Shown here: positions 1-11,348 of the stretch, piece after piece
How positions within the stretch are numbered: position 1 is the first letter of the stretch
Layout of the letters: every line of letters begins with the position of its first letter
Assembly (NCBI RefSeq): GCF_000315625.1
Contig: NW_005434626.1
Location: 406,867 to 470,866 of the forward strand
Direction of reading: 5' to 3'
DNA: 64,000 nt
From: Guillardia theta CCMP2712
Taxonomy: Eukaryota > Cryptophyceae > Pyrenomonadales > Geminigeraceae
Notes under the pieces: model-generated
What the model saw: the letters and a program-made list of their open reading frames with translations, nothing else
Databases searched by the model: none
What the model was told of the DNA's origin: nothing
Position numbers and translations under genes: made by a program

Positions 1-627
1 TCTCGTCCTCCTTTCATCAGTTGTGCTTCTCCTTTCATGCAGCCACTAGCCAACCTTTCCCCCTCCTTGCTGTTACTGCTACTAATACTGCTGTTACTGC
101 TACTTCCCCTCCTTGCTGCTGCTGCTGCCGCCGCCGCCGCCGCTGATGCTCCTCCTCCTCCCCCCCTCCCTTACGGGATGAACCTGGTCGTGAACCAGGT
201 CGTGCAGGTCGTGTACTAGTGGTCGTGTACATTTTTGGTCGGGTCAGCTGAGGGACGAGGGCCAGGAGCATGAAATGAACTGCGAAGCGACTATGCAGCC
301 GAGGCGATGGGAGGAGGAGGAGGAGGAGAGGAGCCAGGAAGAGACAGAGGGAGAGAAGAGGGGAGGAGAGGGGAGGAGAGAGGAGAGGAGAGGAGAGGAG
401 AGGAGGAAGGGGAGGGGAGGGGAGGGGAGGAGCGAGAGGGAGGAAGAGGTGAAGACTGAGGCAGGGGGATAGTCGAGGGGTACTGATCAAAGTGTTCAAG
501 AAACAATGAAGTGTAACAAAAGCACGAGTTGCAATGATTGAGATGCGGGGCATAATAGTCGATTGTGGTCTTGTTGGGAACTCATCACTTGTGTGATTGC
601 AGTGCTCCATGCCTCTTGTTCGCTAGG
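1..627. other. Low-complexity flank upstream of the CRAL-TRIO gene
   Basis: The stretch begins with CT/GCT/GCC triplet runs (about 60-150) and continues with purine-only GGAGA-type tracts (about 305-470). Open frames across both are low-complexity on either strand (Leu/Ala/Pro or Arg/Glu). No splice-linked coding exon was found. The last 130 bases are of ordinary composition and should hold the promoter and 5' UTR of the gene starting at 628; no TATA box is obvious. Confidence 0.6.
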
Positions 628-3311
628 ATGTCCGGAGCTGATAACCCTGGTGATTTTTCCTCGCACTTTGTTGGAGATCCGCTGATTGAAATATCCTTGC
701 AAAGTCTCCTTTGTGCTCAAAGTGGGAGATGATATTACCAGCAGCCTGACAGCAGGGATCAATGAAATCATCAAGCTGATCCCTTCCGAGCATCAAGAGA
801 TTCCTTCCTCACAGCCGGTACCTGCTGCGCCCAACAACACACCAGGAATTGTACCCGAGGGCGGCGGATCGACAGGAGAAGTGGAGGAAATTTGGGACGA
901 GGAGGAAGCAGAGGACGAGGTGACTTTGTGCGAGCATGAGGGCGGCGAGGCGAGGGAGGGGAGAATGTGAGATGCTCTTTACAGCAGGATGAAGAAGCGG
1001 TTGCCAGGTTGCTCCTGCAGCACCAAGATACAGCATGGATCCAGGTCACGAGCCGACGAGACCGAGGAGGAGAGAGGATAAGGGAGAGGGAGGGGAGGGG
1101 AGAGGGAGAGGGAGGGGAGAAGAGTAGAGGAGCGGAGAGGAATGAGGAAGGGGAGGAGAGGAGAGGGGAGAGGGAGGAGAGGAGGAGAGGAGGGGACTCT
1201 CCGGAGGGGAGGGACTTAAGCTGCTGAGAAAGAGTGTTTGATATGTTTCATTACGTGCAGGTTCGCAAGCAGCTTTTTGACATGGAGGATGATTTCAAGG
1301 AATGTGTTTACGTAGAGACATGATTTCAGTCAAGATGCTTGTTGTTGATGTCTTGCTAGGAGAACTACCATCTGTTGTGCAGAAAGTCGTTTGTACAGCG
1401 ATGGATCAACTCTTGCAAGTGATAAGGAAACATTGGATGATGTTGATATGACGGAAAATGATAGTGGAGATGTCGAGCGGACAGTGACCAGATTGAAGAA
1501 ACACTTGAAGTGGAGAACAAGGTTATTGAACTTGTTGTTGTTCTCTTGCGTGTCATGATGGTTTGAGAAGTTACAAGATCAACACAATCCTGAGCGAAGA
1601 TTGGAGCCAATTCGACCAGTGAGTGGAAGATGTTTCTATCTTTTTTTTGCATACTCGGTGGACTTTTTCCTTGTATGTGCACTAGTTTTCTGCAATTTTC
1701 CGTTCCATGTTCTTTTTCTTGTTCGATGATGTTGTTGTCATCGGGATGTTTGTTGGGTGAACATGAAGGACTGTGAGGAAATTCTTGATCTTATCTTTCG
1801 TCGATAATGACAAGAATTGCTGTCTCTGAGCAGAGAAGAGATGTATGCCAGTGGAATAGACCTCAATGGCATTCCGTCCATGACGTGGAGGTTGTCAAAA
1901 CACAAGTGAGTGACGATGTGCTGCTGCTGCTAATCCTTCTCCTCCTCCTCCTCCTCCATCTCCTCCTCCTCCTCCTCCTCCTCGTCCTCCTCCTCCTCCT
2001 CTTCATATATCGTTCGCACCTTCCTTTCCTCCTCCTGATCGTCATCATCCATTCTTGCTTGTTGTTGTTCCTCTTCGCGTTACTCAAATCAGCTCCCAAA
2101 CAGGAGGAGTTCGATCTCAGTGGAAGACTACATGCGCTTCTTGGTTCTCGGACGGATCCAAAATGTTGCGATGTGATTTGATGAATGTAGATATGTGCTA
2201 TGGAGAAGACGTGGGCGACGAATCCTTATGCTGCTCATATGTCGGTGGTGAGATGAAAATGACGATGATTTCTCGACGCTGCGATCCTGTTTTTCATGGT
2301 TCTTGCTTTGATTGTCGTTCAGATCTGCGATTGTACCGACATGTCTCTTACAAACTTTGATATTCCTCTCTTTTACAAGGTGCTTCGATTTCGTTTTTTA
2401 TGTGTTACTGAAAATCTGCTAGTGCATGGAAACTGTTGTTGAGAATTACCCAGACAATCTGGAGCACATCTTTATCTTCCCGGTATCGCTACTTCTTCTA
2501 CTTTTCTATCTGATTTCTTTCTGATTGTACAGGTGATCTGGGTTGTGGATCAGGTAGATACCGACATTGTTGTTGGTGTAATTGTCATTGTCGGGGGACA
2601 GGCTGTCAGTCTGGCAAAGAAGATTGTTGCAGAGGAGACGGCGCGCAAAGTTTGAGTTGTCTGTCATAATTGAGGGCAATGATGGATGTTTGCAGGCAAA
2701 GATATGGAGTGAAGCATCTTGTAACTACGACAACATCTTATACTTTGCGATTGCTCTTACGTTACAATGACAGTTGTGAAGCTACAAGAGTACTTTCCAA
2801 CTGATCAGGTGTAGAGACCAAAGTCTGTTTTGATCACCGAGGTTGTGATACAAGTGATATAATAGATTGAAGAGCGTTTTGGTGGAAGTTTTCGACCGAA
2901 TACTTCATCATCTCATGTGGTTCTCGTTTGTTTATCTTGAGCTCCTCTGATTTGATTCTTGTCAGAGAAATCACAAAGCGTTGTTGAGACGATTTCCGCA
3001 ATGCTCGGAGGTTTGTGACGTCTGCCAGATGAAAAGGAGAAAGAGAGAAGTTGGGAGGAGAGGAGAGGAGGGAAAGAGGAGAAGAGAGGGTGAAAGAAGG
3101 GGAGGGGAAGAGGAGGAGAGTATGATAGAGGAGGGGAGCAAAATGACAAGTTCATGATTACATATGAAGAGATGTAAGATGTTGATGATAAGGGCATGAA
3201 ATATGCAGTGATATGAGGGAAAGACCCTGCGTGGTACACACAGAAATAAATTTGTTTCTTGACATCAAGGCTGCCAGGTCTACAAGCTGGAATCAAGACT
3301 GCTACAGCTGA
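628..3311 (+). CDS. CRAL-TRIO (Sec14-like) lipid-binding protein, many introns
   Basis: The start ATG at 628 gives a 22-nt exon (MSGADNP) joined in phase to an exon at 705-919 and then 985-1044. Later exons give, in order, VTRLKKHLKWRT (the helix ending in the LxWR motif of CRAL-TRIO-N), GIDLNGIPSMTWRLSKH (the D-x-G-RP-like strand), VEDYMRFLVLGRIQN, ICDCTDMSLTNF, YPDNLEHIFIFP, a 21-nt exon VIWVVDQ, AVSLAKKIVAEETARK, and EYFPTDQ joined to IEERFGGSF (family motif LP-x-x-YGG). Order and spacing match Sec14-type phosphatidylinositol or lipophilic-ligand transfer domains. The N-terminal 150 residues are acidic and unrecognised. Phases around 1275-1370 and after 2820 were not reconciled, so the 3' end (in-frame TGA at 3309) is tentative. 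Family call is good; exact protein is not. Confidence 0.62.
2524..2555 (+). other. 21-nt micro-exon of the CRAL-TRIO gene with flanking splice sites
   Basis: The seven codons VIWVVDQ are bounded by ...TACAG on the left and GTAGAT on the right. They supply the hydrophobic strand expected between the YPDNLEHIFIFP exon and the AVSLAKKIV exon of the CRAL-TRIO fold. Bounds given include the splice sites approximately. Confidence 0.45.
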
Positions 3312-4765
3312 GGTCGACTGACTCACATTATTCGTGCGTAACTTCTGAATGGCAGGGATGAGGAGATGATGTGCAAATCTGAGAGAAGAAGGGGAGAGGA
3401 AGACGGAAGGAGAGGAGACGAGGAGAATGATGAAAGAGGAAGAAGAGGTCTTGCGATCGATGGGAAAGGAGAGGAGAGTGAAGATCGTCGTCGAAACGGA
3501 GAGGTAAGAGATGGTATCAATCTATACAACAAGTCCCTGCTGACATGACATCGTCATCGTCATTGTCATCGTCATCATCTTCTTCCTCCTCCTCATGGCG
3601 TCTTCAGCAGCAGCAACAAGAACAAACTCTAATTGAGCATCCCAAGACAGACAGGCAAATGTTGAAAGCAAGGACTTCACTCCCTGCCCAGACATTCACA
3701 TTTCTCACTCACGTGGTAAAGCTGATCCCACCCTTCTCCTTCACCCCTGCTCTACACTGACCTCCTCCGCTGTCCTCTTCTCTCCTCTCTTCTGCTGTCC
3801 TCTGCTGTTCTCCTCTCCCCTCCTCTCCTCTCCCCTCTCTCCTCTCCTCTCCCCTCTCCTCTCTCCTCTCCTCTCTTCCATCCTCTCCTCTCCTCTCCTG
3901 ACTGGGCATCAGGTGCGTGTAGTCTTCAACAAGATCTTTCAGACTTCATTCCAACTCCTTCAAACTCTCTTATCAAGGAAACCAAGTCAGCCCCATCCGA
4001 GTGACTGAAGGACCTGGCCCGAGTCTCTTCTTACCTGCCAGTGATTGAAAGCAGAAAAACTTGACGATCTTGACGATCTTCTCTTGTCATAATAAGATAG
4101 TATGACTCAGTGATCGTAGACTCGACTTCTCTCCTGATCGGATTGTCCTCGTACTCAAACTTAACTTTTGAGTAACTTCAAGGCTCCCGGCGCCCGGCAG
4201 CGAATCACTCCGATCACGGACGACGGTCGTCACGATAACCGTTGAACTGTCACAGTGTGCCGCAATACCGGGCCGACTCGTGACTTGATTTGATCAGGGG
4301 GCCCCGCCAGGCCCGCGCCGGTGGCTGCCACGGACCCGAGTGAGCGCCGCGCGACCTCCGAGGCCGCCGGGCCTCTCAGTCACCCCCCCCCAGCGCTCCC
4401 TAAGGGCCCACGGGCCTTTTAATCCCCCCCCCCCCCCCCCCCCCGGGGGCCCGGTGGCCGCACTCTGGCAGCGCCGGGCGGCCCGCCGAGTCCGATCACT
4501 GAGTCCGGACTCGGTCCTGCGATACCTTCCCTTTGTCCTACCTTATGACAGAAGACCGAACGCTTGTCATGACGATGCGGTGGCATGGCAATAGAGCAGA
4601 CGAGCATGAACGACAAGCCTGAGAGAAGAGGAGAGGTAGAGGAGGAGAGGAGAGGTAGAGGAGGAGAGGAGAGGTAGAGGAGGAGAGGAGGAGAGGTAGA
4701 GGAGGAGAGGAGGAGAGAGGTAGAGGAGATAGAAAGAGGAGAAGACGGAAAGTCAGCGCGTCATC
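3312..4765. other. Gene-poor spacer: purine/pyrimidine tracts, GC island, C21 run
   Basis: Contains GA-rich DNA (about 3375-3500), a TCTCC-type tract (about 3775-3895), a GC-rich island (about 4150-4520) with a run of 21 C (4424-4444) followed by five G, and a tandem repeat with a unit close to 18-19 bp built on GAGAGGTAGAGGAG (about 4622-4735). A short Ser-rich frame at 3545-3760 (Ser run then Gln run) is open, but nothing else supports it as a gene. The segment 4127-4180 has a partial second copy at 51286-51345. Confidence 0.6.
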
Positions 4766-6384
4766 ATGATGGCGAGGAGGAAGCAGACGAAGGACCTCGA
4801 CTCTTCTTCCTTCCATGATCATCCTGGACATGGCAGGAGGAGCATTCTTGTACACTTGATCCTTGCTATCAGAACCAAACCCAACGTGTTTCTTGCTCTC
4901 GCCTTCGTCGTCGCGGCTTCTTTCTTCGGTGTCTACACGCTCAACACTCACGCGTCCACAATTCGTTATGCGGGTGCTCGTCGACATCAACGGAGTGCGC
5001 AAGAGATCTTCGGGTATGCCTTGGTAGATCCTGATGATTGCGGGACAGACACTGAGGTGATGTCCTCCTCCTCCTCTGCCCTGCTCTCGATTCTCGCTCG
5101 CTGTAATCACGGGATTTTGCAGCGGGTGATCAACGTTTTTCGATGGGCGAAGAAGCATGGAGCCTTCATCCATCCCAACATCACCACTAAGATGTTCCCC
5201 ATCCCAGGCAAGCCCTTGCTCTCAAGATCCTTGACATTTTCGCTGGATCTTAGTGACAGGTATGGACAGGCGTGAAAGATGTCAAGGTGAGAGGAATCAT
5301 GGCAACGAGTCCTATCAAGTATGGGAGGATTGTTTTCATGATCCCTGACTCCTTGCTGCTTACCATGAGGTATAGCTGCGACTGAATGTTTGCAAGCTGC
5401 ACTGACGAGAGCGAAACCAGCAAGATTAAGCACCACCATGTGCTAGGGCAAGTCTACAATGACACTATTCAACTTCACGATGGTACTCCTACTCCTCTGC
5501 TCCTTTTATGACATTTCCCCCTGCAGCCATAGGCGCGCTTGCGGTGTTTCTATTGCTTGAGTCTCAAAACAAGAGTTCCTTCTGGAGGCCATACCTTTGC
5601 TCCCTCCCGAAGCACGTCCCGCTCCCCATGTTCTACTCCAAGGAGAGGCGACAACAGCTGAAAGAACAGCTCCCGGAGGATCAGAGGGTGAAGTTCGACG
5701 CGCTGGTGGAGGCAAGGAGGGATGTGGTGGACTTGCACTACATGCAGCTTCTCCCCGTCCTCTTCCTCAAGTACCCAACGCTCTTCTCCCCTGAGGTCTT
5801 CTCCTACGAGAAGTTCGCATGGGCTATCAGCATTATCATGTCGAGGACCTGGGGCAAGACTTACTTCGACTCTGCTCTGGGCCCTAGAGGAAGAAACATC
5901 ACCGTCCACACTCTCGCGCCAGCTGCCGACATGCCCAACCACGACTCTTCGGGTCTAGAAGCCAACAGGGACCCACGGGGAAGGATGACTTTGAATGCTC
6001 AGAAGAATCTCAGTGTAGGCGAACAGTTCTTCATATCCTATGGCAGCAAGTGCGATGCCGAGTTCCTGGCTCACTACGGCTTCGTTCCGTTCAACAACAG
6101 CCACAAGAGATGCAAGGGCCGCGTGTACAGCGAGGGAGATCCGAACATGGGGGGCCACGACTCCAACGTCACGGCATGGCGGAAGAAATGGAGGAAATCT
6201 CTATCCTTGTATCACGCTCTTGTAAGGAAAGCTCGGTGACCAGTCTGACTCTTTGCTGGCCTACCAACACTGATGACTGTACAGGCGAGAAGGCAAAGAT
6301 GCTTTGAAGAATCTCCTCGAATCATCAAGGGTCAAGAGTTTGCAGACCGCAGCGCAGAAGATTGTGATGGCAAGGTTACAGTAG
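4766..6384 (+). CDS. SET-domain protein of the SETD3/Rubisco-LSMT type, membrane-anchored
   Basis: Predicted protein lysine (or histidine) methyltransferase of the split-SET class. Exon 1 (from ATG 4766) encodes a basic N-terminus and one hydrophobic segment, NVFLALAFVVAASFFGVYTL, so a type II single-pass or signal-anchor protein is inferred. Next come RWAKKHGAFIHPN and VRGIMATSPIKYGRIVFMIP, the start of the SET core (family pattern G-RG-x-A-x-x-x-I-x-x-G). The large exon from about 5525 carries the inserted helical iSET region, then LAPAADMPNHDS (SAM-pocket NH motif) and GEQFFISYGSKCDAEFLAHYGF (GExxxxxYG...NxxxLxxYGF; here D-A-E replaces the usual N-x-x). The last exon (from about 6285) ends at TAG 6382-6384. 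The intron 5208-5269 reads best as GC-AG. Exons between 5375 and 5525 were not fully reconciled. Substrate unknown. Confidence 0.72.
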
Positions 6385-6601
6385 GAGGAGTTCAGCTCTT
6401 GATGATCGTCAGAGTGACTTCGTGGAGGTGATTGTAGATAATGGATAGGAAGCACATCCAGACCAGAGATCAGAGCATGATGATTTTACTGCTTGCTAAA
6501 GAGGGAAAGATTAAGGGTGTTGCTGACCAGCACAGGAGGAGCCTATAGATTAAAATTAAGGGGAAAGGAGAACGATGAATATAGTTTCTGCTTGTCTTTA
6601 A

Positions 6602-7853
<1,252 letters not shown>

Positions 7854-8414
7854 ATGTCCGGACAAGAGGGGCTTACATCGAAGGTTTCAAGTCTACATGT
7901 TGATGTAGATGAGTCAGAACACATCGAGGTTGAGATCAGGGGAGCAAGGAGCAAGGAAGTCATCCCGAAGAGTCTGGTCTGCCGGCTCCAGAGGAAGAAG
8001 ACAGTGAAGGATCTCAAAGAGGAGCTGAAGCAGTGTCCTGAGATCACTAGCCATGAGCTCTTGGACAACAACATCAAGTTTGTGTTCGAAGGGAGGAGTA
8101 TCTCAGACAACGAGACTTTGCTGTCTCTCATGAAGAACGAGCTGGATACAACCATCACTTTCTATGCTGTCTTCTGCGACAAGATGCCTCCCTCTCCCTC
8201 CCCCAAGGCTGCATCCTCCTCCTCCGCCCCCTCCTCCGCCCCCTCCTCCGCTCCTTTCTCCCCAGTTGCAGGCAGCAGTGCTCCTCCTCCCACTCCAGGG
8301 TCGCCGAAGTGGCTGGAGGAGGTGAAGGCAAAAGTTGAGCTCAACATGAGGAAAGCTTTCTACGACCTACTGGAGAATGCTCTGAACCCTGAGGTAACGA
8401 AGGAGGGAGACGGG

Positions 8415-8448
<34 letters not shown>

Positions 8449-11198
8449 CAACAGGAGCAGGAGCAGGAGCAGGAGCAGCAACTGGAACAGGAGCACGAGC
8501 AGGAGCAGAGTACTAGCAGTATTAGAAGAGAGAAGGGAGAGAAGGAGGAGGAGATTTCTTCATCTCCGTCCCTCCATATTCTCAGGGAGCGTTCTGGGCT
8601 GTAGCTGACATGGCGAACAGAAGCCGGACTACGACTGGATCGTTCGCCTGTACGAGGAGATGAGAGACCGGCTATGTGCTCTCACTCCCCGTCGTCAAGA
8701 CATCAGAGAAGAGATCTATGAGAAGATGGACTCTTCGCTCTTTCAGCAGATGCTTGTCAACAATGCCTTTGAGGTGGTTGACCTCCAGGTGCGATCCAAT
8801 CAACATCATCCTCCCTCCCTCCCTCCCTCCCTCCCTCCCTCCCTCATTCCTTTTCTCCTGCTCCTCCTGCTTCTCCTGCTCTTACACTCCCTCCTCATTC
8901 TCTTGCTCGTGTTAATGATGATGATCATAATGGTGATGTTCATGTCGACTACGGATATGACATCGCTGTCTCATAGCTGTGCTCCTGCTGCGCTTCCTGT
9001 CGCTCATTCGCACGTTGCAGAATTTGGTTGGTTTCACGTTTGCAAGGCTGCAGTCCCTCTGCTCGCCAGCTCGAGACGAAGAGATCATGGAAAGGCGGAG
9101 GCAGCTAGAGGAGATGATTGCACAGCCTGACTTGTCCTTCGGGAAGGTGAGCAAGGAGGAGAACGAGGAGGGAGGAAGACGAAGACCCGGGGGAAGGAGG
9201 GAGGGAGGGAGGAGGAGGAGGAGGAAGAGGAGGAGGAGGAGGAGGGAGTTCTTTGATGTTGACGTGAATTTGCAGTTCGTTGCCTGTTATCTTAAGTTCT
9301 TTCACGTGACGGTCGATGACATCGAGAAAGATATCGAGGTCCCGCGTTGCTCCTTGTGACTTGGTTGAGTTGAGTTGCTCTCGCCAGGCCTTCAAGAGTC
9401 AAGTACAGTCAGGATCGTTTTCTCCCCAGCAATCTCCAAACCCGAAGCCTTCAACTCCTTCCGCTTCATCGGTGTGTGGTTCAGAGGATGATTGTTGTTG
9501 TTGTTGTTGTGGTGGTGGTGGTGGTGGTGGTGGTGTTGATGGTGTTGTTGTTGTTGTTGATGATGATGGTGTTGATGATGGTTTCGTTGATGGTGTAACG
9601 GAGGCAACTCGCAGGAAATTCTGTCGCCCAACACAACCAGTGCCATCAAGGACATCAAGATGAAGCTGAGGCAGCTGGGGGTGGCAGAGGAGAAGATCAG
9701 CGGATGCGTCGAGAAGAGGGTAGGAGGAGGAGAGGGCAACATCGTGGATGAAGGGGGAAGAGGGAGGGAGGCAACAGAAAGAGGATTGCAAGGAGCAAGG
9801 AGGAGAGAGAGGAGAAGGATTTTGTTGCTGATTGCATGGCAGGAACTTCTTGCTCTCCTTGATCAGGCGACTGGACGAGTAGCTGGAGAAGTGACGGGGC
9901 TGAGGTGAGGAGGGGAGGGAGAGGAAGGAGATAGGGAGGGAGGCAGGGGAGGATGCGAACGCGGGAGGAGGAGGGAGGCATTCTCTTACATGCTTGTGCC
10001 CAGGTCTCAACGTCAATCGACCAACAGGAGGTGAAATCATGTGCCGCTGCCTGAACCTTCTTCTCCTTCCCCGCCCACTTCCCTTTCCTTCTCCTCCTCC
10101 TCTTTTCCTTCCGTTTCCCTTCTCCCTCCCCCCCTTCCCTTTCCTTATCCTCCTCCCTTTCCACCAGCCGACTCCCATTTGCCTTCTGCTACTCATGTTT
10201 GCTTCAGCCTCAACTTCGAGCCGGAGAACGAAGATCAAGAAGAGCAAGGTGTCGAATTCTCTCTATCTTGCTTCCGCCTCCATCTTCTCTCCTCTCCCTC
10301 CCTCCTCCCCTCTGTCTCCCCTTCCTTCCTCCTCCCTCCTCTCCCTCCCTCCTCCCTCTTCCCTCCTCCACTTGCTTCTTGTTTCCTTCCCTTCTACCTC
10401 CACTTCTCGTCTGACTTGCTCCAGGATCGAAGGTGGAGGTGACTTTCAAGATTATGCAGCGGGCTGGAGACAACCTCCCTCCTGTCACTTCCATCCCCCT
10501 AGACTCGTCTAGTACCGTGTCTGCGGTATCCTCCCTCTCCTCTCTCTCCTTCTCTCTCCTGCCCGCCCTCTTCTCTCCTCTCCTCTCCTCTCCTCTCCTC
10601 TCCTCTCCTCTCTTCTCATCTCCTCTCCTCTCCTCTCCTCTCTTCTCCTCTCCTCTCTGCCCTCTCTTCTCTGCTTCTCCTCCTCCTGCCCTCTCTTCTC
10701 TTTCTCCCATCTCCTTTCTCCCCTTTGCTCCCTTTCCTTCTCACCCGGCGGCAGATGAAAACTTCACTGGCTAGCAAGATACCGCTTCCTGACATCGCAC
10801 ACGTTCGCCTGGTTCGCTGACTCCTCCTCGTCCTCCTCCTCTTACCGCTGCCTGTAGGTTCACGCTGGTCGGGTCCTTGAGGAAGATGTTCTCTTGTCCT
10901 CTCTGATTTCTTCAACGACGGTGAGTGAAATTTTCCTCTCCTCTCCCTCTCCCTCTTCCTCCTCTCCCTCTCCCTCTTCCTCCTCTCCCTCTCCTCCTCC
11001 CGCCTCCTTCTTGCCGCCTTTCGCCCTCCCCCCTTCCTACCGCCTTGTCCCCCCTCTGACTCAGTGCAGGAGGGGATCAGCATCCTCGTCGTTCTTCCTC
11101 GCAGGACCTCGGACGTCAAGGTGTCTCCCTCCTCCCCGGAGACCTGCAAGCAGCCCTCCCCGTCGTGCGCGGTCGAGGAAGAGACGGTGACCGGTTGA
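7854..11198 (+). CDS. Protein with ubiquitin-like domains at both ends
   Basis: The start ATG is at 7854. Residues about 20-105 form a ubiquitin-like fold: a basic strand, KKTVKDLKEELKQC helix, then KFVFEGRSISDNETLLSL, the K-x-x-x-x-G-x-x-L-x-D strand-turn. A Pro/Ser/Ala linker follows, then exon 1 splices at ALNPE to an exon (about 8622-8789) reading KPDYDWIVRLYEEMRDRLC. Further exons at about 9022-9147, 9277-9338, 9390-9471, 9613-9720, 9841-9905 and 10426-10525 are open and helix-rich. The last exons give AHVRLVHAGRVLEDDVLLSSL, a second ubiquitin-like signature, then EGISILVVLPRR and a Ser/Pro/Glu tail ending at TGA 11196-11198. No C-terminal Gly-Gly follows either domain, so a non-conjugated adaptor role is inferred. 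The middle region is unrecognised. Several introns hold microsatellites. Confidence 0.66.
8417..8511. repeat. (GGAGCA)n array inside an intron
   Basis: About 95 bp of GGAGCA units with interspersed GCAACA, lying just after the GTAACG donor that ends the first exon of the double-ubiquitin-like gene. Read through, it would encode Gly-Ala, but the splice to 8622 removes it. Confidence 0.85.
8811..8846. repeat. (CCCT)n tetranucleotide tract in intron
   Basis: Nine CCCT units in the intron that begins at GTGCGA (8790) of the double-ubiquitin-like gene. Confidence 0.85.
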
Positions 11199-11348
11199 CG
11201 ACAACAAGGAGGAAGGAGTCGCGAGGAGGAGGAGGAGGAGGAGGAGGAGGAGGAGGGGGAGATAATTTAAGGATTACGAGTAGATTTTGTTTTAATTTAC
11301 ATCTGAATAATGCACATATAATACCACGATCTAGATAGACATACATAT
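11199..11348. other. Convergent 3' spacer
   Basis: Only 150 bp separate the stop codons of the plus-strand gene ending at 11198 and the minus-strand gene ending at 11349. It holds a (GGA)n tract (about 11223-11260) and an AT-rich part (11260-11340), presumably the two 3' UTRs and poly(A) sites. Confidence 0.6.

Noticed and set aside
4419-4616. Poly-C run as a possible viral or telomeric signature
   Set aside because: It is a single 21-base homopolymer in a GC island with no neighbouring viral gene or telomere repeat; slippage explains it.
8402-8518. Gly-Ala repeat tail continuing the first exon of the double-ubiquitin-like protein
   Set aside because: A GTAACG donor just before it joins ALNPE cleanly to KPDYDWIV; the tail is hexanucleotide repeat.
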